DNA from: Bryobacterales bacterium
Lineage (GTDB): Bacteria > Acidobacteriota > Terriglobia > Bryobacterales > Bryobacteraceae
NCBI GenBank assembly: GCA_003167255.1
Contig: PMTR01000126.1
Location: forward strand, 1 to 55,203
DNA length: 55,203 nt
Reading direction: 5' to 3'
This document shows positions 26,042 to 34,520 of the stretch, one piece after another. Made by a program: the position numbers and the translations under genes. Below the pieces are notes generated by a model that had not been told where the DNA came from, did no database searches, and saw nothing but the letters and a program-made list of their open reading frames with translations. How positions within the stretch are numbered: position 1 is the stretch's first letter; the number at the start of each line of letters is the position of its first letter.

Positions 26042-28711
26042 ATGCCATATTCGTCAAATCATCGAATTTCCATCCTCATGCCGCTTCTGGCGGCGCTTTG
26101 CGGCAGCGCCTTCGCGGCCGGCCAGCCTCCCAAGCTGCGGCTCTCGGAAGTGCAGGACGTGGCGCCTGCCCGCTACCGCGTGGAGTTGACTCTCGATCCC
26201 GCGAAGGACAGTTTTAGCGGCGTGATCTCGATCGAAGTGAACTTGAAACAGCCGGCCCAGACCATCTGGCTCAACGCCAATCAGATCGCGGTGCAGGAGG
26301 CCTCGGCAACGGCCGGCGGCAAGACCTGGCAGGCGCAGCCCGTCCCGGGAGGAAGCGACTTTGTGGGACTGCAGTTCCCCTCCGCGCTCCCCGTGGGCCC
26401 GGCCGAAATCAAGATCCGCTACCAGGGCAGCGTCCGGCACGGAGACACTTCGGGGATCTTTCGCACCAGAGACGGGGACAGCGACTACATCTTCACGCAG
26501 TTCGAATCCACCGACGCGCGCGATGCCTTCCCATGCTTCGATGAGCCATCCTACAAGACGCCATGGCAGCTCACGCTCCACGTTCCCGCGCAGGACGCGG
26601 CCGTCAGCAACACGCCGGTAGCCTCGGAGAAGAGTGAAAACGGCGTGAAGACCTATGTCTTCCGGGAAACCAAACCGCTGCCCAGCTATCTGGTGGCGCT
26701 GGCCGTGGGGCCGTTCGAGTTCGTCGATGCCGGTTTTGCGGGAAAGAATCGAGTCCCGGTTCGCATCGTCACGCCCAAAGGCAGGGCCGGCGAAGCGAAA
26801 TATGCCGCCGAGGTAACCGCTACCATCCTGACGCGCCTCGAACAGTACTTCGGCATTCCGTACCCCTACGAGAAGGCCGACCAGGTGTCGGTTCCCGTCA
26901 CCGTGGGCTTCGGCGCGATGGAGAACGCGGGAATGGTGACGTACGGTCAAACCATCATTCTGGCGAATCCCGCCAGCGACACCATCCGCCGCCAGCGCGG
27001 GTATGCCATCACCGCGGCGCACGAGCTTTCGCACCAGTGGTTCGGCGACCTGGTGACCACCGCGTGGTGGGACGACATCTGGCTGAATGAAGCCTTCGCC
27101 ACTTGGATGGAATCGAAACTCATCGCCGAGTGGAAACCGGAGTGGAAGACCCGCGTCGAGGATGTGAACTCCAAGCTGGGGGCCGAAGACGAGGACAGCC
27201 TGGTTACGGCGCGCAAGATCCGCCAGGCGATCGAGACCAAGGACGACATCGCCAACGCTTTCGACGGCATCACTTATCAAAAGGGCGCGGCGGTGATCGG
27301 CATGTTCGAAAGCTGGATAGGCGCGGACGAGTTTCGCAAAGGGGTCCAAAGCTATCTCAACCGCTACGCCTTCAAGAACTCGACAGCCGCCGACTTTCTG
27401 GATTCCCTCAGTTCGGCCAGCAAGAAAGATGTCGCCAAGGCCTTCTCGACATTTCTGAACCAGGCCGGGACCCCGGTGGTTTCGGTGGTGCTCGATTGCG
27501 CGCAGAAACCTCCGGCGCTGCACCTGGAGCAGTCGCGATTCCTTCCGACCGGCTCGAAGGGGGCGTCCAGCCAGGTCTGGAGCATCCCGATGTGCATCCG
27601 GTATGGCGTCGCAAATAGCCCGGGCGAATGCGCGGTGATGACGGAAGCCAGGTTCGACTGGCCGCTCAAGGGCGCGCAAAGCTGCCCGGCATGGGTGGAA
27701 GCCAACGCCGGCGCCAAGGGCTATTACCTGGTGGATTACCGTGGCGGGCTGCTGGCCGCGCTGACCGCCGGCGGCGCGGCCGATCTTCAGCCTCCGGAAC
27801 GCGTCGATCTGATCGGCAACGTAGAGGCGATGTCCGCCGCGGGCAAGGTTTCGGCCGCGGATGCTCTTGGTCTGGTCCAGGTGTTTCACAACGATTCCGA
27901 ACGCCTGGTGCTGCAAAGAGCGCTCGGTGTGGCACTCTCGGTCCACCAGAACCTGGTGCCGGTGAGCCTGACGGCCAACTATCAACGGTTCCTGTTGCGG
28001 AACTTTCAGGAGCGCGCACGGGCACTCGGCTGGGTTCCGCGGGCCGGTGAAACCGATGATGCCCGGCTGCTGCGGCCAAGCCTGGTGAGCGCCGTAGCCC
28101 TCTACGGCGGCGATCGCGATCTGGCGGCGGAGGCCAAAACTCTGGCGGAGAAGTGGTTGGAGGACCATAGCGCTGTTCCCCCGGAGATAGCCGGGGCGGT
28201 GCTCAATACCGCGGCAGCTTATGGCGATGTGGCCCTCTTCAACCGGTACCTGGCCGCGTTCCAGAAAACGCAAGACCGGCAGGAAAAACAGCGGCTGATC
28301 GGCGCCATGACTTCTTTCCACGACCCCGACGCAATCAACGCGGGCTTCCAGGCCGTGCTGTCGAAGTCCATTCCCCTGGTGGACGGATTTGCCCTGCTGC
28401 TCTCCGCGGGCCAAAGCTACCCCGACACGCGCAAGATGCCGTTCCAGTTTATCCAGGCGCACTTCGACGAGATCATGAAAGACCATCCCAGCGTCTTCGG
28501 GAACGATGTGGGCTCCTTCCTGCCCTTCTCCGGCGGGTCGTTCTGCGACGCCGCATCCAGGGGGGAATTGCAGTCGTTTTTCGGGCCGCGAGTGGACCAG
28601 TACGCCGGCGCACCGCGCAATCTGGCGCAGGCGCTGGAGGGCATCGACCTATGCATCGCCAGGAAGACGGCGCAGCAGGACAGCGTGAAGGCCTTCCTGG
28701 AGAAATACTAG
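26042..28711 (+). CDS. Secreted M1-family aminopeptidase
   Basis: An 889-residue zinc aminopeptidase of family M1, which removes N-terminal residues from peptides. A signal peptide (RISILMPLLAALCGSAFAAG) sends it out of the cytoplasm. The N-terminal saddle domain includes FTQFESTDARDAFPCFDEP, a classical M1 block. The exopeptidase motif is GFGAMENAGMVTY, the zinc site HELSHQWFGDLVT followed by WLNEAFATWME supplies H-E-x-x-H and the third Glu, and a Tyr is available downstream in FDGITYQKGA. The C-terminal region is a helical ERAP1-type domain. ATG 26042 has AGAGG about 6 bases upstream; the ATG 7 codons earlier is less likely. Confidence 0.93.
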   Translation: MPYSSNHRISILMPLLAALCGSAFAAGQPPKLRLSEVQDVAPARYRVELTLDPAKDSFSGVISIEVNLKQPAQTIWLNANQIAVQEASATAGGKTWQAQPVPGGSDFVGLQFPSALPVGPAEIKIRYQGSVRHGDTSGIFRTRDGDSDYIFTQFESTDARDAFPCFDEPSYKTPWQLTLHVPAQDAAVSNTPVASEKSENGVKTYVFRETKPLPSYLVALAVGPFEFVDAGFAGKNRVPVRIVTPKGRAGEAKYAAEVTATILTRLEQYFGIPYPYEKADQVSVPVTVGFGAMENAGMVTYGQTIILANPASDTIRRQRGYAITAAHELSHQWFGDLVTTAWWDDIWLNEAFATWMESKLIAEWKPEWKTRVEDVNSKLGAEDEDSLVTARKIRQAIETKDDIANAFDGITYQKGAAVIGMFESWIGADEFRKGVQSYLNRYAFKNSTAADFLDSLSSASKKDVAKAFSTFLNQAGTPVVSVVLDCAQKPPALHLEQSRFLPTGSKGASSQVWSIPMCIRYGVANSPGECAVMTEARFDWPLKGAQSCPAWVEANAGAKGYYLVDYRGGLLAALTAGGAADLQPPERVDLIGNVEAMSAAGKVSAADALGLVQVFHNDSERLVLQRALGVALSVHQNLVPVSLTANYQRFLLRNFQERARALGWVPRAGETDDARLLRPSLVSAVALYGGDRDLAAEAKTLAEKWLEDHSAVPPEIAGAVLNTAAAYGDVALFNRYLAAFQKTQDRQEKQRLIGAMTSFHDPDAINAGFQAVLSKSIPLVDGFALLLSAGQSYPDTRKMPFQFIQAHFDEIMKDHPSVFGNDVGSFLPFSGGSFCDAASRGELQSFFGPRVDQYAGAPRNLAQALEGIDLCIARKTAQQDSVKAFLEKY

Positions 28712-28749
28712 TGGTCTGCGGCGAGCAGAATAGCGAGTATGCACTTGAC

Positions 28750-28870
28750 TGTGGGGCAGCCAATCCTGGCTGCCGCCGGCTTTCAGCCGGCGCTTGCGGG
28801 GATCGAAGACTCGCGCATGTCCGAAAGAGCCGCCTGAAAAGCGGCTGCAGGCAAGATTGCATGCCCCGCA
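28750..28870. repeat. Modular inverted-repeat element, TGTGGGGCAGCC type
   Basis: A 121-base element starting TGTGGGGCAGCC and ending TGCCCCGCA (one mismatch to the inverted start). Its first 45 bases match the elements at 14855 and 50696, and its right half (AAGAGCCGCCTGAA and following) also matches 50696. It lies between two convergent genes. Confidence 0.7.
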
Positions 28871-28910
28871 AAACTGGCAGAACTTCGGCCGCACTACACT
28901 AGCCCAGGCT

Positions 28911-29504
28911 CTATTTGGTTGCGGCGATCGCCGCGGTGAGTCCCGGCGCGACGCGCACTATGGTGCCATCGAACAGAATCGGCCCGGCGGGAACGTCGCG
29001 CCATGGCGCTCCCGGTGGGTAAGCGGCAGCGAAGTCCCAGAGAATCCCCTTGCGGAAGCAGCACGCCGCGTGCAGGTTGGCAGCCTCTCCCGCTCTTCGG
29101 AGAATGGCTGCCACGGCGTGGCCGGGATCCCAGAATTGCCGGACTCTGTGATCGCTCAGCCGCGCGAGCACACTGGTGCCCGGCTTGGCCCAGTCCGTCG
29201 GCAGAATCGGCTCCCACACGGCGAACACGGTGACCACGGCTTCGGGGTGATGCTGCAGAATATTCTCGGCTGCGGAGGCCCCCCGCAGACATCCCGGTCA
29301 GGTGGGGGACATCAACAGGATCACGCGGAGACTGCCGGAGGCCCGATTGAATTCCGCCGGGAGTTCCGCCAGCGACTGGGCGTTGATCTGGAGCAGCACC
29401 GGCTGCCCCGGCGGCGTATGGCCGGTCCTCGAGAGATAGACGCCCACCGCCAGAAGAACCAGCAAGAGGATTGCAAAACTGATGGCGAAGAACCGCTTCA
29501 TCAT
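28911..29504 (-). CDS. Membrane-anchored thioredoxin-fold selenoprotein (TGA = Sec69)
   Basis: Read through one in-frame TGA (29300-29298), this frame encodes 197 residues. Residues 5-25 are a membrane anchor (FFAISFAILLLVLLAVGVYL). A thioredoxin-type first strand (LRVILLMSPT) then leads straight into U69-P-G-C72, i.e. the C-x-x-C site with selenocysteine in first place. The rest is a thioredoxin-like fold: a strand (AVVTVFAVWEPIL), a second Cys pair (C148-C149), and the cis-Pro region DVPAGPILFDGTIV followed by a C-terminal helix. The protein-like sequence continues without a break on both sides of the TGA, and a SECIS-type hairpin follows it. The start is six bases after the MerT-like gene, with AGGA before the first of two ATG codons. 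The alternative is a pseudogene with a nonsense mutation in a Cys codon; the position of the TGA and the hairpin argue against that. Confidence 0.82.
29267..29300 (-). promoter_or_regulatory. Candidate bacterial SECIS element
   Basis: In mRNA sense the UGA (29300-29298) is followed by CCGGGAUGU, then the stem CUGCGG (29288-29283), the loop GGGGCCU and CCGCAG (29275-29270). A lower helix can form between CGG and the CCG at 29269-29267, leaving GAUGU bulged, including U residues. The apical loop begins with G residues 16 bases after the UGA. A short stem, a G-rich loop start and this spacing are the known requirements for SelB-dependent bacterial SECIS elements. Confidence 0.7.
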
Positions 29505-29510
29505 TCCTGC

Positions 29511-29846
29511 CTACGGGAGCGCCGCCATAAGCCCCGCGATCTGCTGCGGAAACAGGACGGCCGCCAGCACCATGGCCGCCGACAAGGCAAACAGCACCAG
29601 GCTGAGAGGACTTTGGCGGTGACAACTTCGCTGGCCGCGATACAACTGATAGAGGCCCACACCGAGAAGAACCACGGCGGCGCCGATGAGCCACGGGCGC
29701 AGCGACGCCAGCACGGCGCTCAAACCCAGCGCGCCGATGGCTCCGGCGATGCCCAGCGGCAGACAACAGGCCAGCGCCCCAAGGGCGCTGAGTGCCGCGG
29801 CGATCGGTGCCAGACGTTCCGAGTGTCGCATTCCCTTGTTCTTCAT
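29511..29846 (-). CDS. MerT-like membrane transport protein
   Basis: A 111-residue protein with three predicted membrane helices. The first helix contains the vicinal pair C27-C28 in GALACCLPLGIAGAIGAL, and the next block LRPWLIGAAVVLLGVGLYQL leads to YRGQRSC75. This is the layout of MerT, which passes Hg2+ across the inner membrane through the helix-1 Cys pair and a later cytoplasmic Cys. No merP, merA or merR is present in the window, so mercury is not proven; other thiophilic metals or a redox role are possible. ATG 29846 is favoured; a longer reading reaches 29873. It begins 63 bases after fabI and runs into the selenoprotein gene with a 6-base gap. Confidence 0.7.
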   Translation of the reverse strand: MKNKGMRHSERLAPIAAALSALGALACCLPLGIAGAIGALGLSAVLASLRPWLIGAAVVLLGVGLYQLYRGQRSCHRQSPLSLVLFALSAAMVLAAVLFPQQIAGLMAALP

Positions 29847-29909
29847 TCTAACCAAGGATGCTGGAGAGAGCATTCAGCGGAAGCGCTGCGGAATGGCTGA
29901 CCGCTGCCC

Positions 29910-30680
29910 CTAATACGCCATCACCTGCATCCCCGCGTCCACGAACAGGATGTTTCCCGTGACGCCGCGGCCCAGGTCGCTCGCCAGGAAGACGGCGGCG
30001 TCGGCTACTTCGGCCGGATCGGTGTTGCGGCGCAGCGGAGCGCGCTCGGGAACGGTGTCCAGAATGCTTGCAAAATTCTTGATTCCGCGCGCGGAAGTGG
30101 TCTTGACGGGGCCGGCGGATATGGCATTCACGCGGATTTTCTGGGGGCCAAGGTCGCTCGCCAGATAACGCATGGCGGCTTCAAGCGAAGCTTTGGCTAC
30201 GCCCATTACGTTGTAATTCGGCATCACGCGCGTCGATCCCAGGTAGGTGAGCGTGCTGAGCGAACCGCCGGCGGTCATCAACGGCGCAGTGGCCCGCGCC
30301 ACGGCCACCAGCGAATAGGCGCTCACATCCTGCGCCAGTTGAAAGCCCCCACGGCTGGTCTCGACGAACGGGCGCATCAGGTCTTCGCGGTTGGCGAAAG
30401 CCAGGCTGTGGATGACGGCGTCGAGGGGCCGGCCCAGAGCGCGTAGCCGTTCCGTGAGCGCCACCAGCTCTTCGTCCCTGGTGACGTCGCAGGGCAGAAT
30501 CGCGGCGACGTTCATACCTTTGGACAGATCTTCAATAGCCTCTTTCTGGTGTTCGCCGAGGTAGGTCAACGCCAGGGTTGCGCCTTCGCGTGAAAATGCC
30601 TGGGCAATGGCATACGCCAGACTCCACTTGTTGGCAATACCCAGGATGAGGGCCAATTTGCCCTCCAGCAAGTTAGACAT
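29910..30680 (-). CDS. fabI: Enoyl-[acyl-carrier-protein] reductase (NADH)
   Basis: A 256-residue FabI, the last step of each fatty-acid elongation round. It has the short-chain dehydrogenase fold with the FabI-type cofactor start LALILGIANKWSLAYAIAQA, the segment LDAVIHSLAFA, and the Tyr-x6-Lys pair in MPNYNVMGVAKASLEAAMRY. RVNAISAGPVKTTSARGI is the conserved substrate-loop block. The length (about 256-262) is typical. Being the only FabI seen here, it is presumably essential and could be a triclosan-type target. The downstream MerT-like and selenoprotein genes may be read from the same transcript, although nothing in fatty-acid synthesis explains them. Confidence 0.95.
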   Translation of the reverse strand: MSNLLEGKLALILGIANKWSLAYAIAQAFSREGATLALTYLGEHQKEAIEDLSKGMNVAAILPCDVTRDEELVALTERLRALGRPLDAVIHSLAFANREDLMRPFVETSRGGFQLAQDVSAYSLVAVARATAPLMTAGGSLSTLTYLGSTRVMPNYNVMGVAKASLEAAMRYLASDLGPQKIRVNAISAGPVKTTSARGIKNFASILDTVPERAPLRRNTDPAEVADAAVFLASDLGRGVTGNILFVDAGMQVMAY

Positions 30681-30763
30681 GAATATTCAACTCTACCGCA
30701 ATCCAGCCGGCGTCCCGGCAGGCCTCGACTCGAGCGCCGCCCGCGCCATCAGTTCGGTGAAGG

Positions 30764-33700
30764 CTAGAATGACAGCTTAACCGCAGCCTGCGCCAGTCGC
30801 GGCGCCGCCGCACCAACCACCTGGCCGAATGCCGGGCTGGTAATCTCGCCGTTAACCGATGTTGGCCCGAAGAATTGCGCGTGGTTGAAAATGTTGAATG
30901 CCTCCAGCCGGAACTGCAAGGACTTTGTCTCGCCCAGCCTGACGGACTTCGCCAGGGATGCATCGAAGTTCTCAATTCCCGGTCCGTAAAACAGGCGCCG
31001 CGCCGCCGAGCCGGATTGCCCCAGCGGCTGCAGGCTATACAGCGAGGTGTTGAAATATGGCAATCCGTTGCGCGGATTGTGGTTCACGTCGAGCGGTCCT
31101 GGCTTCAGATTCGGAAGATCTACACCATACCCGTTCACGCCGTCCGGTTGCGTCCCGAGCAGCGAGTTATCGCTCGCATTCGTGAAAGTAACCGGAAAGC
31201 CCGTACCGAGACGAGTAATCCCCGAAAGTGTCCAGTCCGTCGCCAGACGGTTGCGCGTTCCGAAGAGCCGTTCAAACGGGATCTCGTAGCGATAGCTAGC
31301 CACGAAGTTGTGCTTCAGGTCGTATGCGGAAGGCGCATAAGTGGCGCGGTAGTTGAGCGGGTTCAACTGTTCCGAGATGCTGGAAGAGTTGTCGAGCGTC
31401 TTGCCATACGTGTAGCCGGCCTGCAGTTCGAGTCTTCGCGTGGTATGCCGGAAACTGAGCTGCAGCGCGTTGTAATTGGCGTTGCCGATGGTCGTCAGCC
31501 AGTCCACGCTTCCGAAATTCGAACCGAAAGGCCCCCGCGTGCCGTTGATGATCTGGCCGGATGCGGTGGTATAGACGTTCGATTCGCCGAATGGTCCGCA
31601 GGTCGGGGTCCCGGGCGCCACCTGGCCTATTTGGCTGAGGCTGAGACACAGAGCCGGGTTGCCGGGGTTGGCCTGGAGGAGCGTCAGCAGGTGGTGCGAT
31701 TGGCTGCCGACGTAGCTCGCGGTCATTACGGTGCCTTTGCCGAACTGGCGCTGGATGGAAAGGGTGTACTGCTCCGAGTATGGGCTGACGTTCCCCGGAT
31801 AGTATCCCGGCAGACCGGAAATCGGCAGGAAGTTCGCCCAACTCACATTCGGGTTCGGACTCCGCGCCGACGCGTTCAGCGGTGGATATTGCAGCGGGAA
31901 TCGCTGGCCATTATCGAAACCGGTCGAGGCCGTGACGAACGGGTTCGAAAATAGTGGCGGGGCGGGGCTGCTGTAAGTGCTGCCGTAGGGCGCATCGCCG
32001 ACCATCACACCCGCGGAGACGCCTTCCACCGCTGAGAAGAACCGTCCGAACCCGAGCCGGATGCTGGTCTGGTCGCCATCGCCGAACAGCCACCTGGCGA
32101 GGCCGCTCTGGCCGCGCGGCGACCACGCCAGACCGAGTCGCGGCGAGAAATTGTTCCATCGCGTGGGTGCGAGCGCGCGCGCGATTCCCGGATCTCCGGG
32201 GAAGACCAGGCCCCTGGGCGCGCCCGGAAACACAACCGACTGTTCGCCCGGAACCAGTGTCTGAATCTGATTGTACTTCTCGTACCAGGGCATGATCACG
32301 TCCCAGCGGACGCCGTAGTTGAACGTGAGGCGCGATCTGACGCGCCAACTGTCCTGAAAGTAAGCGGCTCCGTATCGATTCCGGGTGTAAGCCGGTTGCG
32401 CGTCTCCCTGCTTATAGAAGCTGGGGATGCCGATCAGGAAGTCCGCGAAATCCACTCCCGTTTCCGACCCAAAGAAATCAAACGTTCCGTTCGACTGCAC
32501 GTCCGGCGCCAAATTCACCTGGCTCAGCAACAATTCGCCGCCGGCCTTGAGCGTGTGCGCGCCTACGAGGTGCGAGAAGTTATCGCGAAATTCAAAGGTA
32601 TTGTCCGTTTGAATGAGCCCGGTAACGGTCGATCCGATGGTGAAGCTGCTGAAATTGACATTCTCCACTCCCACTATCGACGCCCGTTGCGGCAGGATGC
32701 TCGGCGCGCCCGAGGCGGTGTTGAAGCCTTGCGACGCCAGACTTGTTCCCACTGTCCCCTGGGGCGTGCCGACCTGATTGGCGGCGCGGACAAATGAGAA
32801 ATGGAACTCGTTTACGCTGCGCGCACCAAAGATCTTTGTATCGCCCAACGTGAGCATCTGCGACCGGCCCAGGTTCAACGCATTAAAGCCCGGAACATTG
32901 GCCCCGCCCTGAGCCACTGGATAGGGGTTGTTGAGCGCGTAATCATCGGCGTAATAGTAGGATGACAGCGTGCCGAAACTGGTGTTCGAGTCCACCCGGA
33001 TCGCGCCTTTGTCGTCGCGCAGCGTTTGACCCGCGGCCGAGGTGGAGAAATAATTGCCGGCCAGGTTTGGCGCCGGGATGTACTGCAACAGTTTTTGTGC
33101 GGGGGCCGACCAGGCCCGCTGGGGAATGATGGCGTTGGGAAAAACGCATTGTGATGGATCCGAGCAGCCGGGCGTGTAGTACGGCTCCCCCGGCGAGACG
33201 CCGTAGCCGAGTTTGCCGGCAAGCTGGTTCGCCCAGTACTGGCCGGTCACGGTTCCGGTCAACAGACCGGCAGAGTCGGAAAAGTTGCCCGCCCGGTTTT
33301 GGAGCGAGGGTACACTGATCAGTCCCGTATCGACGCCTTGATGCAGGCGGGTTCCCTGGTAGTCGGAGTAAAAGAAAACCTTATTCCGGACGATGGGTCC
33401 TCCGAACAATGCGCCGAACTGGTTCTGCTGGTAAACGGCCCGCTCGGGCGAGAAGAAATTGCGGGAGTCCAGGTCCGTATTGCGCAGGAACTCGAACGCG
33501 GAGCCATGAAACTGATTGGTTCCCGACTTGGTGACTACGTTGATGCGGCCGCCGCTGTAGTTGCCGTACTCGGCGTCGAAGTTCCCCGTCAGAACGCGGA
33601 ACTCGGCGATCGAATCGAGATTGGGAATCACAGCCGCGCCCATGGTAAAGCGCTCCACTACGTCGGCGTCGTTCACCGAAAAGCCGTTGGCGTACTCACG

Positions 33701-34312
33701 CTGGCCGTTGATCGAAATGGTGCCGGGATTCAGGTTGCCGGAAGGAGATAGTATAGCCGCGCCCGCCGCCTGGATCGAAGTGCTCGCGATGGTGGTGGTC
33801 GGCGCAACCCCCGGCTGCAAGGCCAGCAGGTCGGTAAAGCTGCGCCCGTTCAGAGGGACGGCCGCGATTTTCTCCCCCGTGACGACTTCGCCCAACTGCG
33901 TATCGGCGGTTTCGACGTGCGTCCCCGAGGCGGCCACGGTGATGGTGTCTGCACGGTTGCCAAGCGAAAGCGGCACATCCACATGCAATACGGCGTTGGC
34001 GTCCACCATCACGTCGGTGCGCCGATAGATCCGGAAACCGAGTGCCTCGACCTGGATGTCGTAGGTCCCCACCATCAGGTCCGGAAAAGAATAGATACCG
34101 CTGGAATTGGTGGCAACCTTCTGCGAGATATTGGTGCTCTGGTTGATTACAGTGACCTGGGCGTTCACGACGACTGCTTCTTTTGGGTCCGTAACCGTAC
34201 CGGAAATGCTCCCTCCCGTGCCACCCCGCAGGCTTATCGCCGCGAAAACCGCGACCAGCAGGAGAGTCCGGCTTGTCTTTCGCGCCACCCTGAACCACGC
34301 TGGAACCATCAT
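30764..34312 (-). CDS. Oar-like TonB-dependent receptor 1
   Basis: A 1182-residue outer-membrane protein. A signal peptide (TSRTLLLVAVFAAISLRGGT) is followed by a carboxypeptidase-regulatory beta domain (GGSISGTVTDPKEAVVVNAQ, GIYSFPDLMVGTYDIQVEAL). The plug domain has the TonB-type FTDLLALQPGV block and the Acidobacteria-typical NGQREYANGFSVNDADVVER and YSGGRINVVTKSGTNQFHGS segments. The long beta-barrel ends in a C-terminal strand with terminal Phe (AQAAVKLSF). Such Oar-like receptors import large or complexed substrates in a TonB-dependent way or serve surface roles. ATG 34312 has GGAGG seven bases upstream. It is divergent from a two-component system and has a consensus promoter. Confidence 0.9.
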   Translation of the reverse strand: MMVPAWFRVARKTSRTLLLVAVFAAISLRGGTGGSISGTVTDPKEAVVVNAQVTVINQSTNISQKVATNSSGIYSFPDLMVGTYDIQVEALGFRIYRRTDVMVDANAVLHVDVPLSLGNRADTITVAASGTHVETADTQLGEVVTGEKIAAVPLNGRSFTDLLALQPGVAPTTTIASTSIQAAGAAILSPSGNLNPGTISINGQREYANGFSVNDADVVERFTMGAAVIPNLDSIAEFRVLTGNFDAEYGNYSGGRINVVTKSGTNQFHGSAFEFLRNTDLDSRNFFSPERAVYQQNQFGALFGGPIVRNKVFFYSDYQGTRLHQGVDTGLISVPSLQNRAGNFSDSAGLLTGTVTGQYWANQLAGKLGYGVSPGEPYYTPGCSDPSQCVFPNAIIPQRAWSAPAQKLLQYIPAPNLAGNYFSTSAAGQTLRDDKGAIRVDSNTSFGTLSSYYYADDYALNNPYPVAQGGANVPGFNALNLGRSQMLTLGDTKIFGARSVNEFHFSFVRAANQVGTPQGTVGTSLASQGFNTASGAPSILPQRASIVGVENVNFSSFTIGSTVTGLIQTDNTFEFRDNFSHLVGAHTLKAGGELLLSQVNLAPDVQSNGTFDFFGSETGVDFADFLIGIPSFYKQGDAQPAYTRNRYGAAYFQDSWRVRSRLTFNYGVRWDVIMPWYEKYNQIQTLVPGEQSVVFPGAPRGLVFPGDPGIARALAPTRWNNFSPRLGLAWSPRGQSGLARWLFGDGDQTSIRLGFGRFFSAVEGVSAGVMVGDAPYGSTYSSPAPPLFSNPFVTASTGFDNGQRFPLQYPPLNASARSPNPNVSWANFLPISGLPGYYPGNVSPYSEQYTLSIQRQFGKGTVMTASYVGSQSHHLLTLLQANPGNPALCLSLSQIGQVAPGTPTCGPFGESNVYTTASGQIINGTRGPFGSNFGSVDWLTTIGNANYNALQLSFRHTTRRLELQAGYTYGKTLDNSSSISEQLNPLNYRATYAPSAYDLKHNFVASYRYEIPFERLFGTRNRLATDWTLSGITRLGTGFPVTFTNASDNSLLGTQPDGVNGYGVDLPNLKPGPLDVNHNPRNGLPYFNTSLYSLQPLGQSGSAARRLFYGPGIENFDASLAKSVRLGETKSLQFRLEAFNIFNHAQFFGPTSVNGEITSPAFGQVVGAAAPRLAQAAVKLSF

Positions 34313-34394
34313 GAAACAGCCTCCGAATCAGTTCGTTCACTGGGACAACTTCGCCAGGCTTTGCGCTCAAAAGGTTGTCGTTTATCGCACAATT

Positions 34395-34423
34395 AGATTA
34401 CAAAATAATTAAACTCCTGTCAA
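34395..34423 (-). promoter_or_regulatory. Consensus sigma-70 promoter for TonB receptor 1
   Basis: On the minus strand it reads TTGACA (34423-34418), a 17-base spacer and TAATCT (34400-34395). The region is AT-rich compared with its surroundings. It implies a leader of about 75 bases before ATG 34312. Confidence 0.7.
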
Positions 34424-34520
34424 GGCCACCCTTGGGCGTGTCATGTCATTTGTCTCGTTGCGGAAAGACCCTAATACTCGCCGAGCGAAGAGAAGCTACA
34501 ATGACGGTCTTGGCGGCCGC

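Noticed and set aside
26054-28486. Long open frame opposite the M1 aminopeptidase
   Set aside because: It is a shadow caused by high G+C third positions; its translation shows no family motif while the plus strand has all M1 motifs.
29298-29504. Treating the TGA-ended 68-codon frame as a separate small gene
   Set aside because: It would end just after the first thioredoxin strand, and its downstream half would lack a start with ribosome-binding site; a single read-through protein explains both.
28894-29766. A 290-codon minus-strand frame covering both the MerT-like and selenoprotein genes
   Set aside because: It is in another phase, has low-complexity Arg/Gly/Ala-rich composition without any fold pattern, and would overlap two better-supported genes.
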